Assembly: GCA_019118985.1 (NCBI GenBank)
Contig: DWXX01000044.1
Coordinates: forward strand, 1-45,865
Direction: 5' to 3'
DNA: 45,865 nt
Source: Candidatus Faecalibacterium faecipullorum
GTDB lineage: Bacteria > Bacillota > Clostridia > Oscillospirales > Ruminococcaceae
The notes beneath the pieces were generated by a model. That model ran no database searches and was not told the DNA's origin. It worked only from the letters and a program-made list of their open reading frames with translations. The translations under genes and the position numbers were made by a program. Positions 1 to 9,578 of the stretch are shown here, one piece after another (positions within the stretch are counted from its first letter, which is position 1; each line of letters opens with the position of its first letter).

Positions 1-725
1 TCCATGCGGGAGGTGATATTGGCGTCGCCGTAGAACTGGCCGCCGTAGAAGTAGTTGATGTCGACGGCGTTGCCGGTCTCCTGGGCAGCGGCGTCAACGC
101 CCTGCACGAAGCCGTAGCCGTAGCGGATGACGGCGGGCACAGCCATGCCGCCCAGGAAGCCCAGGTGGGTGAAGCCGTCCTTGGCGATGGCGTAGCCGGC
201 CAGGTAACCGGCCTGCTCTTCCTTGAAGGTGATGCAGTAGCAGTTGCCGGGGATGGCGTCGGTGCCGATGTCAGCCTGGGTCACATCGATGGCGATGAAG
301 CGGATGTCGGGGTACTGCTCGGCAGCCCATGCCAGGGAAGCGCCGTACAGGTAGCCGACGCAGACGACAGTGTCGGCGCCGTCGTTGACAGCCTGACGGA
401 TCATGGTCTCACGGTCCTCGTCAGAAGCGTCAGCCTCGGGGATGTAGTACTGGCAGTTGTCGCCCATGTAGTTCTGGACGGCGGTCCAGCAGGCCTGGTT
501 GAAGCTCTCGTCGTCGATGGTGCCGGTGTCGCAGCACAGGGCCACGTAAGAGACGGCGGGCGCCTCGGCAGCCTCAGAAGAGGCGGCGGAGGAAGCGGTG
601 CTGGAAGCAGCGGACGAAGCAGTGCTGGAAGCGGTGCTGGAAGAGCCGCCGCAGGCAGCCAGAACAGAAACGGCAGCGGCAGCGCCTGCCACGGCCATGA
701 ACTTACGACGCGAAATCATAGACAT
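1..725 (-). CDS. BMP-family (Med/BmpA-like) ABC transporter substrate-binding lipoprotein, C-terminus truncated by window edge
   Basis: Minus-strand translation MSMISRRKFMAVAGAAAAVSVLAACGGSSSTASS...VSYVALCCDTGTIDDESFNQACWTAV...; lipobox LAAC, Ser/Ala linker, BMP-type body. Confidence 0.85.
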   Translation of the reverse strand, partial: MSMISRRKFMAVAGAAAAVSVLAACGGSSSTASSTASSAASSTASSAASSEAAEAPAVSYVALCCDTGTIDDESFNQACWTAVQNYMGDNCQYYIPEADASDEDRETMIRQAVNDGADTVVCVGYLYGASLAWAAEQYPDIRFIAIDVTQADIGTDAIPGNCYCITFKEEQAGYLAGYAIAKDGFTHLGFLGGMAVPAVIRYGYGFVQGVDAAAQETGNAVDINYFYGGQFYGDANITSRM

Positions 726-812
726 AATGGAATTCTCTCCTTTGTACAGTTGTCTGCAATCATTCGGATAAGAAGCGGAACGCGGGGCATAGCACCGCAT
801 TCTCTACACTCC

Positions 813-841
813 AGTATAGCCGCAAAATGTGTCGGGCGCAA
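813..841 (-). promoter_or_regulatory. sigmaA-type promoter of BMP lipoprotein gene (TTGCGC-N17-TATACT)
   Basis: Read on minus strand upstream of the start at 725. Confidence 0.6.
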
Positions 842-885
842 GTTGTTTTAATTACAAATTCTTTACAGTTTTTCCATAAAAGCAA

Positions 886-927
886 CAAAAACCGACACAG
901 GATATGCACCCTGCATCGGTTTTTTTG
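886..927 (-). terminator. Rho-independent terminator downstream of cdd
   Basis: accgacacagg...cctgcatcggt hairpin with flanking A/T runs. Confidence 0.7.
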
Positions 928-976
928 ACATCCCCCTCAGACGCGCTGCGCGCGGGGGAGCCTGGGCGGAATGGCT

Positions 977-1402
977 CTATATATTTTGGGGGCCGAAAGC
1001 GAAGGGCAAAAGCTCGCCGAGGGTGCGCTCGATGTAGTCGTCCTCGGTGCGGGCCATGATGACGTTCAGCCCGTCGCCGCAGAACTCGTACAGCGCCTGG
1101 CGGCAGACCCCGCAGGGGGCGGTGACCAGCTCGTTCACCTCGCCCATCCGGGCGCCCACCACCGCGATGTCGGTGAACCGGGTGACCCCCTCGCTGACCG
1201 CCTTGAACAGAGCGGTGCGCTCGGCGCAGCTGGTGGGGGTCAGGGCCGCGTTCTCGATGTTGCAGCCGGTAAAGACCCGCCCGTCGGCGCTGCGCAGGGC
1301 GGCCCCCACCGCAAAGCAGCTGTAGGGGGCGACGGCCTGTTTGCGGGCCTCAAACGCCGCGCGGATGAGGGTCTGCTTTTCCTCACGGGTCAGTGCAGAC
1401 AT
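977..1402 (-). CDS. cdd: Cytidine deaminase
   Basis: 141 aa with CNIENAALTPTSCAERTALFKA and APCGVCRQALYEF zinc motifs. Confidence 0.93.
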   Translation of the reverse strand: MSALTREEKQTLIRAAFEARKQAVAPYSCFAVGAALRSADGRVFTGCNIENAALTPTSCAERTALFKAVSEGVTRFTDIAVVGARMGEVNELVTAPCGVCRQALYEFCGDGLNVIMARTEDDYIERTLGELLPFAFGPQNI

Positions 1403-1418
1403 AGCGCGCGCCTCCCTC

Positions 1419-2138
1419 TCAGTAGTCGGCGCCGAGGGCTACCTTCATCATGTCGGTAAAGCTCTTCTGGCGCTGCTCGGCGGTGGTGAGCTCGGGGGAG
1501 ACAAAGCTGTCCGAGATGGTCAGCAGGCAGGCCGCCTGCTTGCCCAGCACCTGCGCGTTGGCGAAGAGGGCGAAGCTCTCCATCTCGACGCACAGGCAGC
1601 CCTGCTCGTCCCGCAGCTTTTCCCAGTAGGTGGGCTTTGCGTCGGAGGGCTGGCGGTAGAACACGTCGGAGGAGTGGACGTTCCCCTCGATGAGGGGGAT
1701 GCCGAGCTTTGCGGCCGAGGCCCGCAGCTTCTCGTTCAGCGCACGGCTGGGGAAGGTGATCTGCCCTTCAAAGCCGCTCTGGGTGCGGGCGTAGCTGGAC
1801 TCGCTCACCGCGCCCGAAGCCAGCACCACGTCGAAGAGTTTGGCCTTGTCGGTGTAGCTGCCGGCCGAGCCGATGCGGACGATGTTCTCGACGCCGTAGA
1901 ACTTGTACAGCTCGTAGGAGTAGATGCCGATGGAGGGCATCCCCATCCCGCTGCCCATCACGCTGATGGGCCGGCCCTCGTAGCTGCCGGTGAAGCCCAG
2001 CATCCCGCGGACGGCCGTCACCTGGCGGACATCCTGCAGGAAGGTCTCGGCGATGAACTGGGCCCGCAGCGGGTCGCCCGGCATCAGGACAGTCTTGGCG
2101 AAGTCGCCCATTTCGGCGGCAATGTGGGGGGTGGACAT
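1419..2138 (-). CDS. deoD: Purine-nucleoside phosphorylase, DeoD type
   Basis: 239 aa MSTPHIAAEMGDFAKTVLMPGDPLRAQFIAETFL... Confidence 0.93.
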   Translation of the reverse strand: MSTPHIAAEMGDFAKTVLMPGDPLRAQFIAETFLQDVRQVTAVRGMLGFTGSYEGRPISVMGSGMGMPSIGIYSYELYKFYGVENIVRIGSAGSYTDKAKLFDVVLASGAVSESSYARTQSGFEGQITFPSRALNEKLRASAAKLGIPLIEGNVHSSDVFYRQPSDAKPTYWEKLRDEQGCLCVEMESFALFANAQVLGKQAACLLTISDSFVSPELTTAEQRQKSFTDMMKVALGADY

Positions 2139-2166
2139 AGGGAAAACCTCCTTTTGTTTGTTGTTT

Positions 2167-4029
2167 TTACTTGTTGAAATAATTCTGCGGCGGCAGGTAG
2201 CGGCCGTTCAGCCGGATCTCAAAGTGGCAGTGGTTGCCGGTGGAGCGGCCGGTCGAGCCGACGTAGCCGATCAGCTGGCCCTGGCTGACAGCCTGTCCGG
2301 CGCTGACGGTCAGGGACAGGCAGTGGCTGTACAGGGTGCTGTAGCCGTTGCCGTGGTCGATGATGAGGGAATTGCCGTAGCCGGTGCCGGCGCCGCCCCG
2401 CTCGTAGCCCGCCTTGGTGACCACGCCGCTGGAGGACGCATAGATGGGGGTGCCGGCCGGCGCGCAGATGTCGACCCCCTTGTGGCTGCTGGAATACCAG
2501 CGCGAGCAGTAGGTGTAGTTGGGCACCGGCCAGATGAAGGTGCCGTTGCCCACCTGCGCGACGCTGCCGCTGGGCAGCTTGGTGCCCACCACGATCTCCC
2601 GCTGGACCGGTTCCTTGGTGACCTGGCTGCTGATGATGGTCTGCTGCAGCAGGTTGCCGTCAGTGTCGTAGAGGTTCTGGGCGGTGATGGTGCGCACGCC
2701 GTTCTCGCCCTCCTGGACGGTGCGGGTGGTGCCGAAGCTGTACTCGCTGGACTGGGTCTGCTTGGTGGTGAAGGGGATGTCCTCGTTCCAGGTGACGGTG
2801 CGGGTGATCTGCACCTCCAGCATGGCCTCCTCCCGGGTGACGATCAGCTCGTCGCCGGGGAAGATGGCGGTGTCGGTGTCGATGCCGTTCAAAGCGCACA
2901 GCTCGGCGGTGGTCAGGTTATTCTTGGTGGCGATCAGGCTGATGCTGTCGCCGGCGACGACGGTGTACACCCGCTCGGCCTGCCGCACCCCCGACAGCAG
3001 CCCCACCACGTCGGCGTAGGACATGAAGCTGTCGGTGAAGTACAGGCCCTGCTCCACCGTCACCTCGCGGTTGAAGCTGACCGAGACGTTGGGGTCGTCG
3101 GGGTCCTCGTAGGGCTCCAGCAGCCCGCTGAGGTAGAGCTGCAGCTGGTCCCCCTCGGCGCAGACGGCGGTCAGCTCGCCGTCCAGGTAGAGGGCGGTGC
3201 CGCTGCTGATCTCGTCGCTGACGGCGGACAGGATGGCGTCGGCCATCTGCCCCTCGTCCATCACGTCGCTGGAGATGGCCAGCCGGTAGGTGGGCTCGAT
3301 GGTCAGCTCGGCGTCGGCGTCGGCGCCGGTGTAGTTGACGCGCTGCAGCACATCCTCCCGCGCGGCGTCAAAGACGGTCTCGTTGGGCACGTTGCCCACC
3401 AACGTGCCGTTGACCTCCACGGCCAGGGTATAGGGGCGGCCCACCATCACCTGCACCACCGTCAAAAGGACGGCCAGCGCCCCGACGGGCAGGATGTAGG
3501 CCACCATCTTGGGCAGCAGCCCGCCGTAGCGCACCGCGCCCCGGCCCAGGTACCGCAGGTCGGCGGCGATGCCGGCCCAGAAGCCGCGGGCGCGCCGCAC
3601 ATCGTTGCCGTAGACCCAGATGTTGCGCACGCCGCGGAAAAATACGTACACCGGCACGAACAGCTCCCGCAGGACCACCCGCACTTCGGGGAAGGCGGTG
3701 CCCGCCAGACGGCGGCCGCCCTGCAGCAGGGCGTGCGCCAGCCAGAGGGCGGCGGCACGGGCGGTGCGCCAGGCCCGGATGAGGGCGTACTCGCCGGCAA
3801 AGCCGAGGGCGTACAGCCAGTCCCCCAGCCGGGCGGCCAGGGGCAGGGCGCAGACCAGGGCCCACAGGGCGTCCATCCGCCCGGCCAGGCGGGTGCGCAG
3901 GCGGTGGCTGCGGATCACCCGGCGGCACTCGGCCCGGGTGATGGCGGCCCGCAGCCGGTCTTGTATGGTCAGGGGAGGCGGGGCGGCCTGTACGCCGCCG
4001 GGCTGCTCCTTGATCTTTTCGTCAATCAA
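2167..4029 (-). CDS. LysM/G5-domain M23 family metallopeptidase (cell-wall endopeptidase)
   Basis: LysM-like YTVVAGDSISLIATKNNLT, G5-like region, C-terminal M23 HKGVDICAPAGTPIYASSSG...HCHFEIRLNG. Start placed at TTG 4029 behind ggaaggag because the ORF-track ATG at 4074 overlaps the predicted -10 box. Confidence 0.85.
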   Translation of the reverse strand: MIDEKIKEQPGGVQAAPPPLTIQDRLRAAITRAECRRVIRSHRLRTRLAGRMDALWALVCALPLAARLGDWLYALGFAGEYALIRAWRTARAAALWLAHALLQGGRRLAGTAFPEVRVVLRELFVPVYVFFRGVRNIWVYGNDVRRARGFWAGIAADLRYLGRGAVRYGGLLPKMVAYILPVGALAVLLTVVQVMVGRPYTLAVEVNGTLVGNVPNETVFDAAREDVLQRVNYTGADADAELTIEPTYRLAISSDVMDEGQMADAILSAVSDEISSGTALYLDGELTAVCAEGDQLQLYLSGLLEPYEDPDDPNVSVSFNREVTVEQGLYFTDSFMSYADVVGLLSGVRQAERVYTVVAGDSISLIATKNNLTTAELCALNGIDTDTAIFPGDELIVTREEAMLEVQITRTVTWNEDIPFTTKQTQSSEYSFGTTRTVQEGENGVRTITAQNLYDTDGNLLQQTIISSQVTKEPVQREIVVGTKLPSGSVAQVGNGTFIWPVPNYTYCSRWYSSSHKGVDICAPAGTPIYASSSGVVTKAGYERGGAGTGYGNSLIIDHGNGYSTLYSHCLSLTVSAGQAVSQGQLIGYVGSTGRSTGNHCHFEIRLNGRYLPPQNYFNK

Positions 4030-4073
4030 AAGAGTGGTTCTCCTTCCAGTGGATTCGAAACATTCTACCCTCA

Positions 4074-4101
4074 ATTATACACCGCCGGGGCGGTGTGGCA
4101 A
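4074..4101 (-). promoter_or_regulatory. Promoter TTGCCA-N16-TATAAT whose spacer is an 8-bp-arm dyad (ACACCGCC-CC-GGCGGTGT on minus)
   Basis: Direct reading of minus strand. Confidence 0.6.
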
Positions 4102-4140
4102 GGTTTTGGGCAGGATTTGGGGTCAGCTTTCACCGACTTT

Positions 4141-5076
4141 TCACGAAAAGAGGGCGGCCATGTCGGCCGGCAGCGGGCTTTCGACGGTGACCGGTTCCAG
4201 CCGCAGCGGCGTCTCGAACCAGAAGCCGTCGGCCGTCTGCCGCCCCGCCGGCACCCAGAACCGCTGCCGGGCGCAGTGCAGCGCCTGCCGGCCGATCCGC
4301 CCGCGGTGGCCGCCGTAGAGCTCGTCCCCGGCCAGGGGGCAGCCGATGGAGGCAAAGTGGACCCGGATCTGATGGGTCCGCCCGGTGACCGGGACGCAGG
4401 CGGCCAGGCTGAGGCCGTTCTGTACCTTTAGAATGGTGTACTCGGTGCGGCTGGGTTTGCCGTCCGGGGCGACGCACCGCCCGATGATGCTGTCCCCCCG
4501 CCGCCCGATGGGCGCGTCGACCACCCCCGGGCCGAGGGGCAGCTCCCCCTCGACGGCGGCGTAGTAGAGCTTTTCGACATGGCGGGCCAGCAGGGGAGCG
4601 GCGTAGGCGTTCTGCGCCGTCAGCACAAGGCCGCTGGTGTCCTTGTCGATGCGGTTGACCGGGCGGAAGACCGGGCTGCGCCCTTCGGCCAGACGCATGG
4701 CGGCGTAGCCGTTGGCCAGGGTGCCGCCGGGGTAGTTGAGGGTGGGGTGGACGGCGAGGCCGGCGGGCTTGTCCACCGCAAGGGCGAAAAAGTCCTGGTA
4801 GGCCGCCCGCACCGGGATGCCGGGGTCGGGCGCACAGCCGGCGCCGGGCTCGTCTGCGGGCAGCTCGAAGGAGACCACCTGCCCCGGCCAGACCCGCCGG
4901 TCGGCAAAGATGGGCGCGCCGTCGGCGTAAAAGCCCCCGCCGCGGAACTTGACCGCCCGCACAAGGTCGGTAGACAGCCCGCAGGCCCGCAGAAAGCTGC
5001 GCAGCACCACGCCGCCGGGCCCGGCTTCGGCCGGCACCGGGAAATACAGGCGCATTTGCCCCGCCCCCTTTCGCAC
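4141..5076 (-). CDS. RluA-family pseudouridine synthase
   Basis: VNRIDKDTSGLVLTAQNAYAAPLLARHV, GRTHQIRVHFASIGCPLAGDELYGG. Confidence 0.9.
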   Translation of the reverse strand: MRKGAGQMRLYFPVPAEAGPGGVVLRSFLRACGLSTDLVRAVKFRGGGFYADGAPIFADRRVWPGQVVSFELPADEPGAGCAPDPGIPVRAAYQDFFALAVDKPAGLAVHPTLNYPGGTLANGYAAMRLAEGRSPVFRPVNRIDKDTSGLVLTAQNAYAAPLLARHVEKLYYAAVEGELPLGPGVVDAPIGRRGDSIIGRCVAPDGKPSRTEYTILKVQNGLSLAACVPVTGRTHQIRVHFASIGCPLAGDELYGGHRGRIGRQALHCARQRFWVPAGRQTADGFWFETPLRLEPVTVESPLPADMAALFS

Positions 5077-5114
5077 AAAAATAACAGCACCAGTATATCA
5101 GAAAAGCCGGCTGC

Positions 5115-5143
5115 TTGCAAATCGCCGCCGTTTATGGTATCAT
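5115..5143 (+). promoter_or_regulatory. rnpB promoter TTGCAA-N17-TATCAT
   Basis: Predicted start about 6-8 nt downstream coincides with the 5' strand of RNase P helix P1. Confidence 0.7.
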
Positions 5144-5147
5144 ACAG

Positions 5148-5500
5148 CGTGGAAAACGAGTGGAACATACGGCGGCGGGGCGGCTTTGACCGCTCTGAGG
5201 AAAGTCCGGGCTTCACAGAGCACGGTAACTGCTAACGGCAGCCGGGGGTGACCCCAGGGAAAGTGCAACAGAAAGGAAACCGCCGCGCCCCGCGCGGTAA
5301 GGATGAAAGGGCGAGGTAAGAGCTCACCAGCGGATGGGTGACCATCCGGCTTTGTAAACCCTACCGGAAGCAACGCCTGCATGGGACATACAACGCTGCT
5401 CGCGCGTCCCGATGGCGGCACGAGCCCGTCAGCAATGGCGGGCCTAGACAGATCGTCGTTTAATACAGAACCCGGCTTACGGTCTATCTCGTTTTCCGCT
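5148..5500 (+). ncRNA. rnpB: RNase P RNA (bacterial)
   Basis: GAGGAAAGTCCGGGCTTC and ACAGAACCCGGCTTACGG core elements; P1 helix GTGGAAAACGAG/CTCGTTTTCCGC closes the molecule. Confidence 0.95.
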
Positions 5501-5513
5501 TTGAAGAGTGATG

Positions 5514-5546
5514 GGGGCCCGCTGCGTGTGGCGGGCCCTCTTTTTC
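5514..5546 (+). terminator. rnpB terminator
   Basis: gggcccgc tgcgtgtg gcgggccc followed by tcttttt. Confidence 0.8.
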
Positions 5547-5651
5547 TGCGCTTTTCACAAATTGTTTCTTTTCGTTTTGGGCAGAATGTGCTATACTAAG
5601 ACAGTTGTAAGCTCGAACGAGCGTGAAAAGCTGTTGTAAACTGGACAGGAT

Positions 5652-7586
5652 GTGGCTTGTATGAAGGATGGCTTTCTGAAAGCGGCCGCCCTCTCGCCCG
5701 CGCTGCGGGTGGCGGACTGCGCCTATAACGCCGGGCAGATCGTCTCGGCCATGAACGACTGCGCCGCCCGCGGGGTCAAGCTGGCGGTCTTCCCCGAGCT
5801 GGCACTGACCGGCTATACCTGCGGGGACCTGTTTTTCCAGCAGGCGCTGCAGCAGGGGGCGGCGGACGCCCTTGCGCAGGTGCTGTCGGCCAGCGCGCAG
5901 CTCGACCTGATCGCCCTGGTGGGGCTGCCTTTGCTGGTGGAGGGCAAGCTGTACAACTGCGCCGCCGCCGTCAGCCGCGGGCGGCTGCTGGGCGTCGTGC
6001 CCAAAGCCTGCCTGCCCAACTACGGCGAATTTTACGAAAAGCGCCACTTCGCCCCCGGGCCGAAACGCCCGCGGACCATCACCGTCTGCGGGCAGGAGGC
6101 GCCTTTCGGCACCGCGCTGCTCTTCGCCTGCCGGCAGATGCCGGCGTTTGTGCTGGGGGCCGAGCTGTGCGAGGACCTGTGGAGCCCGCTGCCCCCCTCC
6201 ACCTTCCACGCGCTGGCGGGGGCGACGGTCATCGCCAACCTCTCGGCCAGCGACGAGACGGTGGGCAAGGCCGAGTACCGCCGCGCCCTGGTGGAGAACC
6301 AGTCAGCCCGGCTGCTGTGCTGCTACCTCTACGCCTCGGCCGGCCGGGGCGAGAGCACCCAGGATATGGTCTTTGCGGGGCACGACCTGATCGCCGAGAA
6401 CGGCGCCCTGCTGGCCGCCACCCGCCCCTTTGAGGGCGGCTGTGCCGAGAGCGAGCTGGACTGTGCCCGGATGCTGGCCGAGCGGGCCCGCAACACCAGC
6501 TTCCTGCCGGCGGGGGAGGAGGAATACCAGCGGGTGTGGTTTGACCTGGAGGTCACCGAGACGGCCCTGACCCGCCGGGTGGACCCCGCCCCCTTCGTCC
6601 TCGGCGACCCCCGCCGCCGGGCCGAGCGGTGCGAGCTGATCCTGAAGATGCAGGCCGACGGCCTGGCCAAGCGGATCGACCACACCCATGCAAAGACCGC
6701 CGTCATCGGCATCTCGGGCGGGCTGGACAGCTGTCTGGCCCTGCTGGTGACCGCCCGCGCCATGCGGCAGCTGGGCCGCCCCGCCTCCGACGTGCTGGCG
6801 GTAACCATGCCCTGCTTCGGCACCACCCGCCGCACCCGCAGCAACGCCGAGCTGCTCTGCCAGCAGCTGGGGGTCGCCTTCCGGGAGGTGAACATCACCG
6901 GCACCGTCCGCAGCCACTTTGCCGACATCGGCCACGACGGCGTCACCCCCGACGTCACCTTTGAGAACAGCCAGGCCCGGGTGCGCACCCTCGAGCTGAT
7001 GGACATCGCCAACCTCACCGGCGGCTTTGTGGTGGGCACCGGCGACCTGTCCGAGCTGGCCCTCGGGTGGGCCACCTACAACGGCGACCACATGAGCATG
7101 TACGGGGTCAACGCCGGGGTGCCCAAGACCCTGGTCCGCCATCTTGTGCGGTACGAGGCCGACACCGCCCCCGACGAGGCGCTGCGCCGGGTGCTGCTGG
7201 ACATTCTGGACACCCCCGTCTCCCCCGAGCTGCTGCCCGCCCAAAACGGCGAGATCGCCCAGCGCACCGAGGAGCTGGTCGGCCCCTATGAGCTGCACGA
7301 CTTCTATCTGTACTATGTGCTGCGGTTCGGCTTTGGGCCGCGCAAGATCTTCCGGCTGGCCAAAGCGGCCTTCGCCGGCCGGCCCGAGTACTCCGACGCG
7401 GTGCTCTACAAGTGGCTGCGCAGCTTCTACCGGCGGTTCTTCGCCCAGCAGTTCAAGCGCAGTTGCCTGCCCGACGGGCCCAAAGTGGGCAGCGTCACCC
7501 TCTCCCCCCGGGGGGACTGGCGGATGCCCAGCGACGCGTCGGCGGCGGTCTGGCTGGCCGAGCTGGACGCCCTGGGCATCGAGTGA
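5652..7586 (+). CDS. nadE: Glutamine-dependent NAD+ synthetase (nitrilase domain + NadE domain)
   Basis: 644 aa; VFPELALTGYTCGDLF, GISGGLDSCLALLV, GTGDLSELALGWATYNGDHMSMYGVNAGVPKTL. Start GTG 5652 or ATG 5661. Confidence 0.93.
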   Translation: MACMKDGFLKAAALSPALRVADCAYNAGQIVSAMNDCAARGVKLAVFPELALTGYTCGDLFFQQALQQGAADALAQVLSASAQLDLIALVGLPLLVEGKLYNCAAAVSRGRLLGVVPKACLPNYGEFYEKRHFAPGPKRPRTITVCGQEAPFGTALLFACRQMPAFVLGAELCEDLWSPLPPSTFHALAGATVIANLSASDETVGKAEYRRALVENQSARLLCCYLYASAGRGESTQDMVFAGHDLIAENGALLAATRPFEGGCAESELDCARMLAERARNTSFLPAGEEEYQRVWFDLEVTETALTRRVDPAPFVLGDPRRRAERCELILKMQADGLAKRIDHTHAKTAVIGISGGLDSCLALLVTARAMRQLGRPASDVLAVTMPCFGTTRRTRSNAELLCQQLGVAFREVNITGTVRSHFADIGHDGVTPDVTFENSQARVRTLELMDIANLTGGFVVGTGDLSELALGWATYNGDHMSMYGVNAGVPKTLVRHLVRYEADTAPDEALRRVLLDILDTPVSPELLPAQNGEIAQRTEELVGPYELHDFYLYYVLRFGFGPRKIFRLAKAAFAGRPEYSDAVLYKWLRSFYRRFFAQQFKRSCLPDGPKVGSVTLSPRGDWRMPSDASAAVWLAELDALGIE

Positions 7587-7595
7587 GGGCGGCCC

Positions 7596-7955
7596 ATGCA
7601 GCGTAAAAAGATACTTGCCAACGCCCTGTTTGCGGCGGTGATCCTGCTGGCTGCCGCGGCGCTCTTCCTTCTGCGGGGGGCCGGGCGGGCGGCGGACGCC
7701 CCCCTGCAGGCCCGGCTTGTCTACGGCGACGGCGCCGACCGGGTATTGGACCTGCCCCTCGATGAGGACAAGGTCTACGATGTGGACACCGGCTACCTCA
7801 CCGTCCACATCGAGGTGCGGGACGGGGCGGCCCGCTTTGTCGACTCGCCCTGCCCCGACCACATCTGCGAGGGCTACGGCTGGCTGACCCTGGAGGACCA
7901 GACCGCCACCTGCCTGCCCGCCCGCGCGGTGCTGACCATCGTGCCGGCTGCCTGA
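7596..7955 (+). CDS. NusG domain II-containing membrane-anchored protein
   Basis: 119 aa, N-terminal TM, RFVDSPCPDHICEGYGWLTLEDQTATCLPARAVLTI. Confidence 0.75.
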   Translation: MQRKKILANALFAAVILLAAAALFLLRGAGRAADAPLQARLVYGDGADRVLDLPLDEDKVYDVDTGYLTVHIEVRDGAARFVDSPCPDHICEGYGWLTLEDQTATCLPARAVLTIVPAA

Positions 7956-7987
7956 CCGGGCGGCCGCATTGCAAAGGAGCATATCCC

Positions 7988-9364
7988 ATGGAGTTTGAGT
8001 TCGAGCCGGACAGCCAGGAAAACGCCGGCCACACCGGCGCACAGCCCCGGCAGCCCCGGAAAATACACCGCAGCGACGGCGAGGCGTCCTCCGGCCCGGT
8101 GCCGGTGGACGGGGCGGACTTCTTCCGCCCCCGCCCCCAGGACCAGGAGCCGCCCGCCCCGCCCCCGCCCGGCCCTGCCGCCGGCGCGGGCGGCACAGCC
8201 CATCCATTCACCCGAGGTTTGACCATGCTGATCCTGACGTTGCAGGCGGCCCTGAGCGCGGCGGCCCTCTTCCAGCTTTACCGCACCCGGATGCTGCCGG
8301 GGTACTATCTGGCTATCCTGGCCGCGCTGCTGGCGCTGGTGTGGCTGCTGTTCTACAAGTGTCAGGCTTTCAAAGTGCGGGGCGCGCTGACCCGCGCGCT
8401 CTCCCTGCTGCTCAGCGCCGGGATGGCGGTGGGCTGCGTCTGGGCGCAGCAGGGCCTGGACGCCCTCGACCAGGTCACCCTTGGGGAAGAGACCGGCGGG
8501 GAAGAGGTGCTGGCCATCACCACCGAGCCCTTCGTGGTCTACCTCAGCGGGGTGGACACCCGGGGCGAGCTGACCGAGAACGCGCGCAGCGACGTGAATA
8601 TCCTGGCGGTGGTCAACCCGGTCACCAAGCGGGTGGCCCTGGTCAACACCCCGCGGGACTACTACGTCGACCTGGCCGGCACCGACGGCAAGGACAAGCT
8701 GACCCACGCCGGGCTGTACGGGGTCGAAACTTCAATGCAGACCCTCGGCAGCCTCTACGGCATCGAGGTGGACGAGTATGTCCGGATCAATTTCGCCGGC
8801 TTCATCGACATCGTGGACGCGTTGGGCGGGGTGGACGTCTACTCTGACTACACCTTCACCTCGGTGGGCAGCCCCGGCTACTACGACCCCACCGACTTTA
8901 CCGAGGGGTGGAACCATCTGGACGGCCGGGCGGCCCTCGCCTTCGCGCGGGAGCGGCACGCCTTCGCCACCGGAGACATCCAGCGGGGCATCAACCAGAT
9001 GAAGGTGATCGACGCCATGCTGGAAAAGATCAAGAGCCCCGCCCTGCTGACCGGCTACAGCCGGCTGCTGACCGCGGTGGCGGACAACTTCGTCACCAGC
9101 CTGACCTCGGCGGAAATATCCGCGCTTGTGCGGATGCAGCTGTCCGACTTTGCCGCATGGGACATCGAGAACTGCAGCGTCACCGGGGCGAGCTCGTCCA
9201 GCACCCACTGCTACTCGGCCCAGGGGCAGAAGCTGTACGTCATGACCCCCGACGAGGCGTCGGTGGAGGCCGCCAGAGCGGTCATCCAGTCGGTCCTCAG
9301 CGGCGAGGCGGCCCCCGCGCCGCAGGCCGACCCCGCAGAAGAAGCGGCCAGCGAAGCCGCCTGA
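7988..9364 (+). CDS. LytR-CpsA-Psr (LCP) family protein
   Basis: RSDVNILAVVNPVTKRVALVNTPRDYYVDLAGTDGKDKLTHAGLYG...FARERHAFATGDIQRGINQMKVI. Confidence 0.92.
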   Translation: MEFEFEPDSQENAGHTGAQPRQPRKIHRSDGEASSGPVPVDGADFFRPRPQDQEPPAPPPPGPAAGAGGTAHPFTRGLTMLILTLQAALSAAALFQLYRTRMLPGYYLAILAALLALVWLLFYKCQAFKVRGALTRALSLLLSAGMAVGCVWAQQGLDALDQVTLGEETGGEEVLAITTEPFVVYLSGVDTRGELTENARSDVNILAVVNPVTKRVALVNTPRDYYVDLAGTDGKDKLTHAGLYGVETSMQTLGSLYGIEVDEYVRINFAGFIDIVDALGGVDVYSDYTFTSVGSPGYYDPTDFTEGWNHLDGRAALAFARERHAFATGDIQRGINQMKVIDAMLEKIKSPALLTGYSRLLTAVADNFVTSLTSAEISALVRMQLSDFAAWDIENCSVTGASSSSTHCYSAQGQKLYVMTPDEASVEAARAVIQSVLSGEAAPAPQADPAEEAASEAA

Positions 9365-9378
9365 ACCACCCATGACCG

Positions 9379-9408
9379 GGCTGCGCCTTTGGGCGCAGCC
9401 TATTTTTT
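9379..9408 (+). terminator. Terminator after LCP gene
   Basis: ggctgcgcc ttt gggcgcagcc tatttttt. Confidence 0.8.
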
Positions 9409-9456
9409 GTGCTATCTGCCGGTTTTACGCCCAAAATCTTGTTGCATATTATAGAA

Positions 9457-9485
9457 TTGACAGAGCTGTCCCGCTGGCATAAACT
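9457..9485 (+). promoter_or_regulatory. Promoter TTGACA-N17-TAAACT upstream of phosphohexomutase
   Basis: Direct reading. Confidence 0.5.
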
Positions 9486-9578
9486 ATAAGTAGAGTCGTA
9501 TACAAGGGGGCGGTCTGCCCGCCCCGGGGGCTCCACCACACATGAAGCGGAGAATATAGCAAAGGTAAGGTGTTCACA

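Noticed and set aside
1990-4431. Very long ORFs antisense to real genes (for example 1990..4431 +, 6303..8207 -, 9297..12026 -, 15946..18930 -, 20864..23791 -, 18957..21176 -)
   Set aside because: Low-complexity Gly/Ala/Val/Arg/His-rich translations opposite well-recognised genes; typical artefact of high-GC codon bias.
5148-5500. ORFs overlapping rnpB (5140..5421 -, 5381..5599 +)
   Set aside because: The region is RNase P RNA; the ORFs are coincidental.
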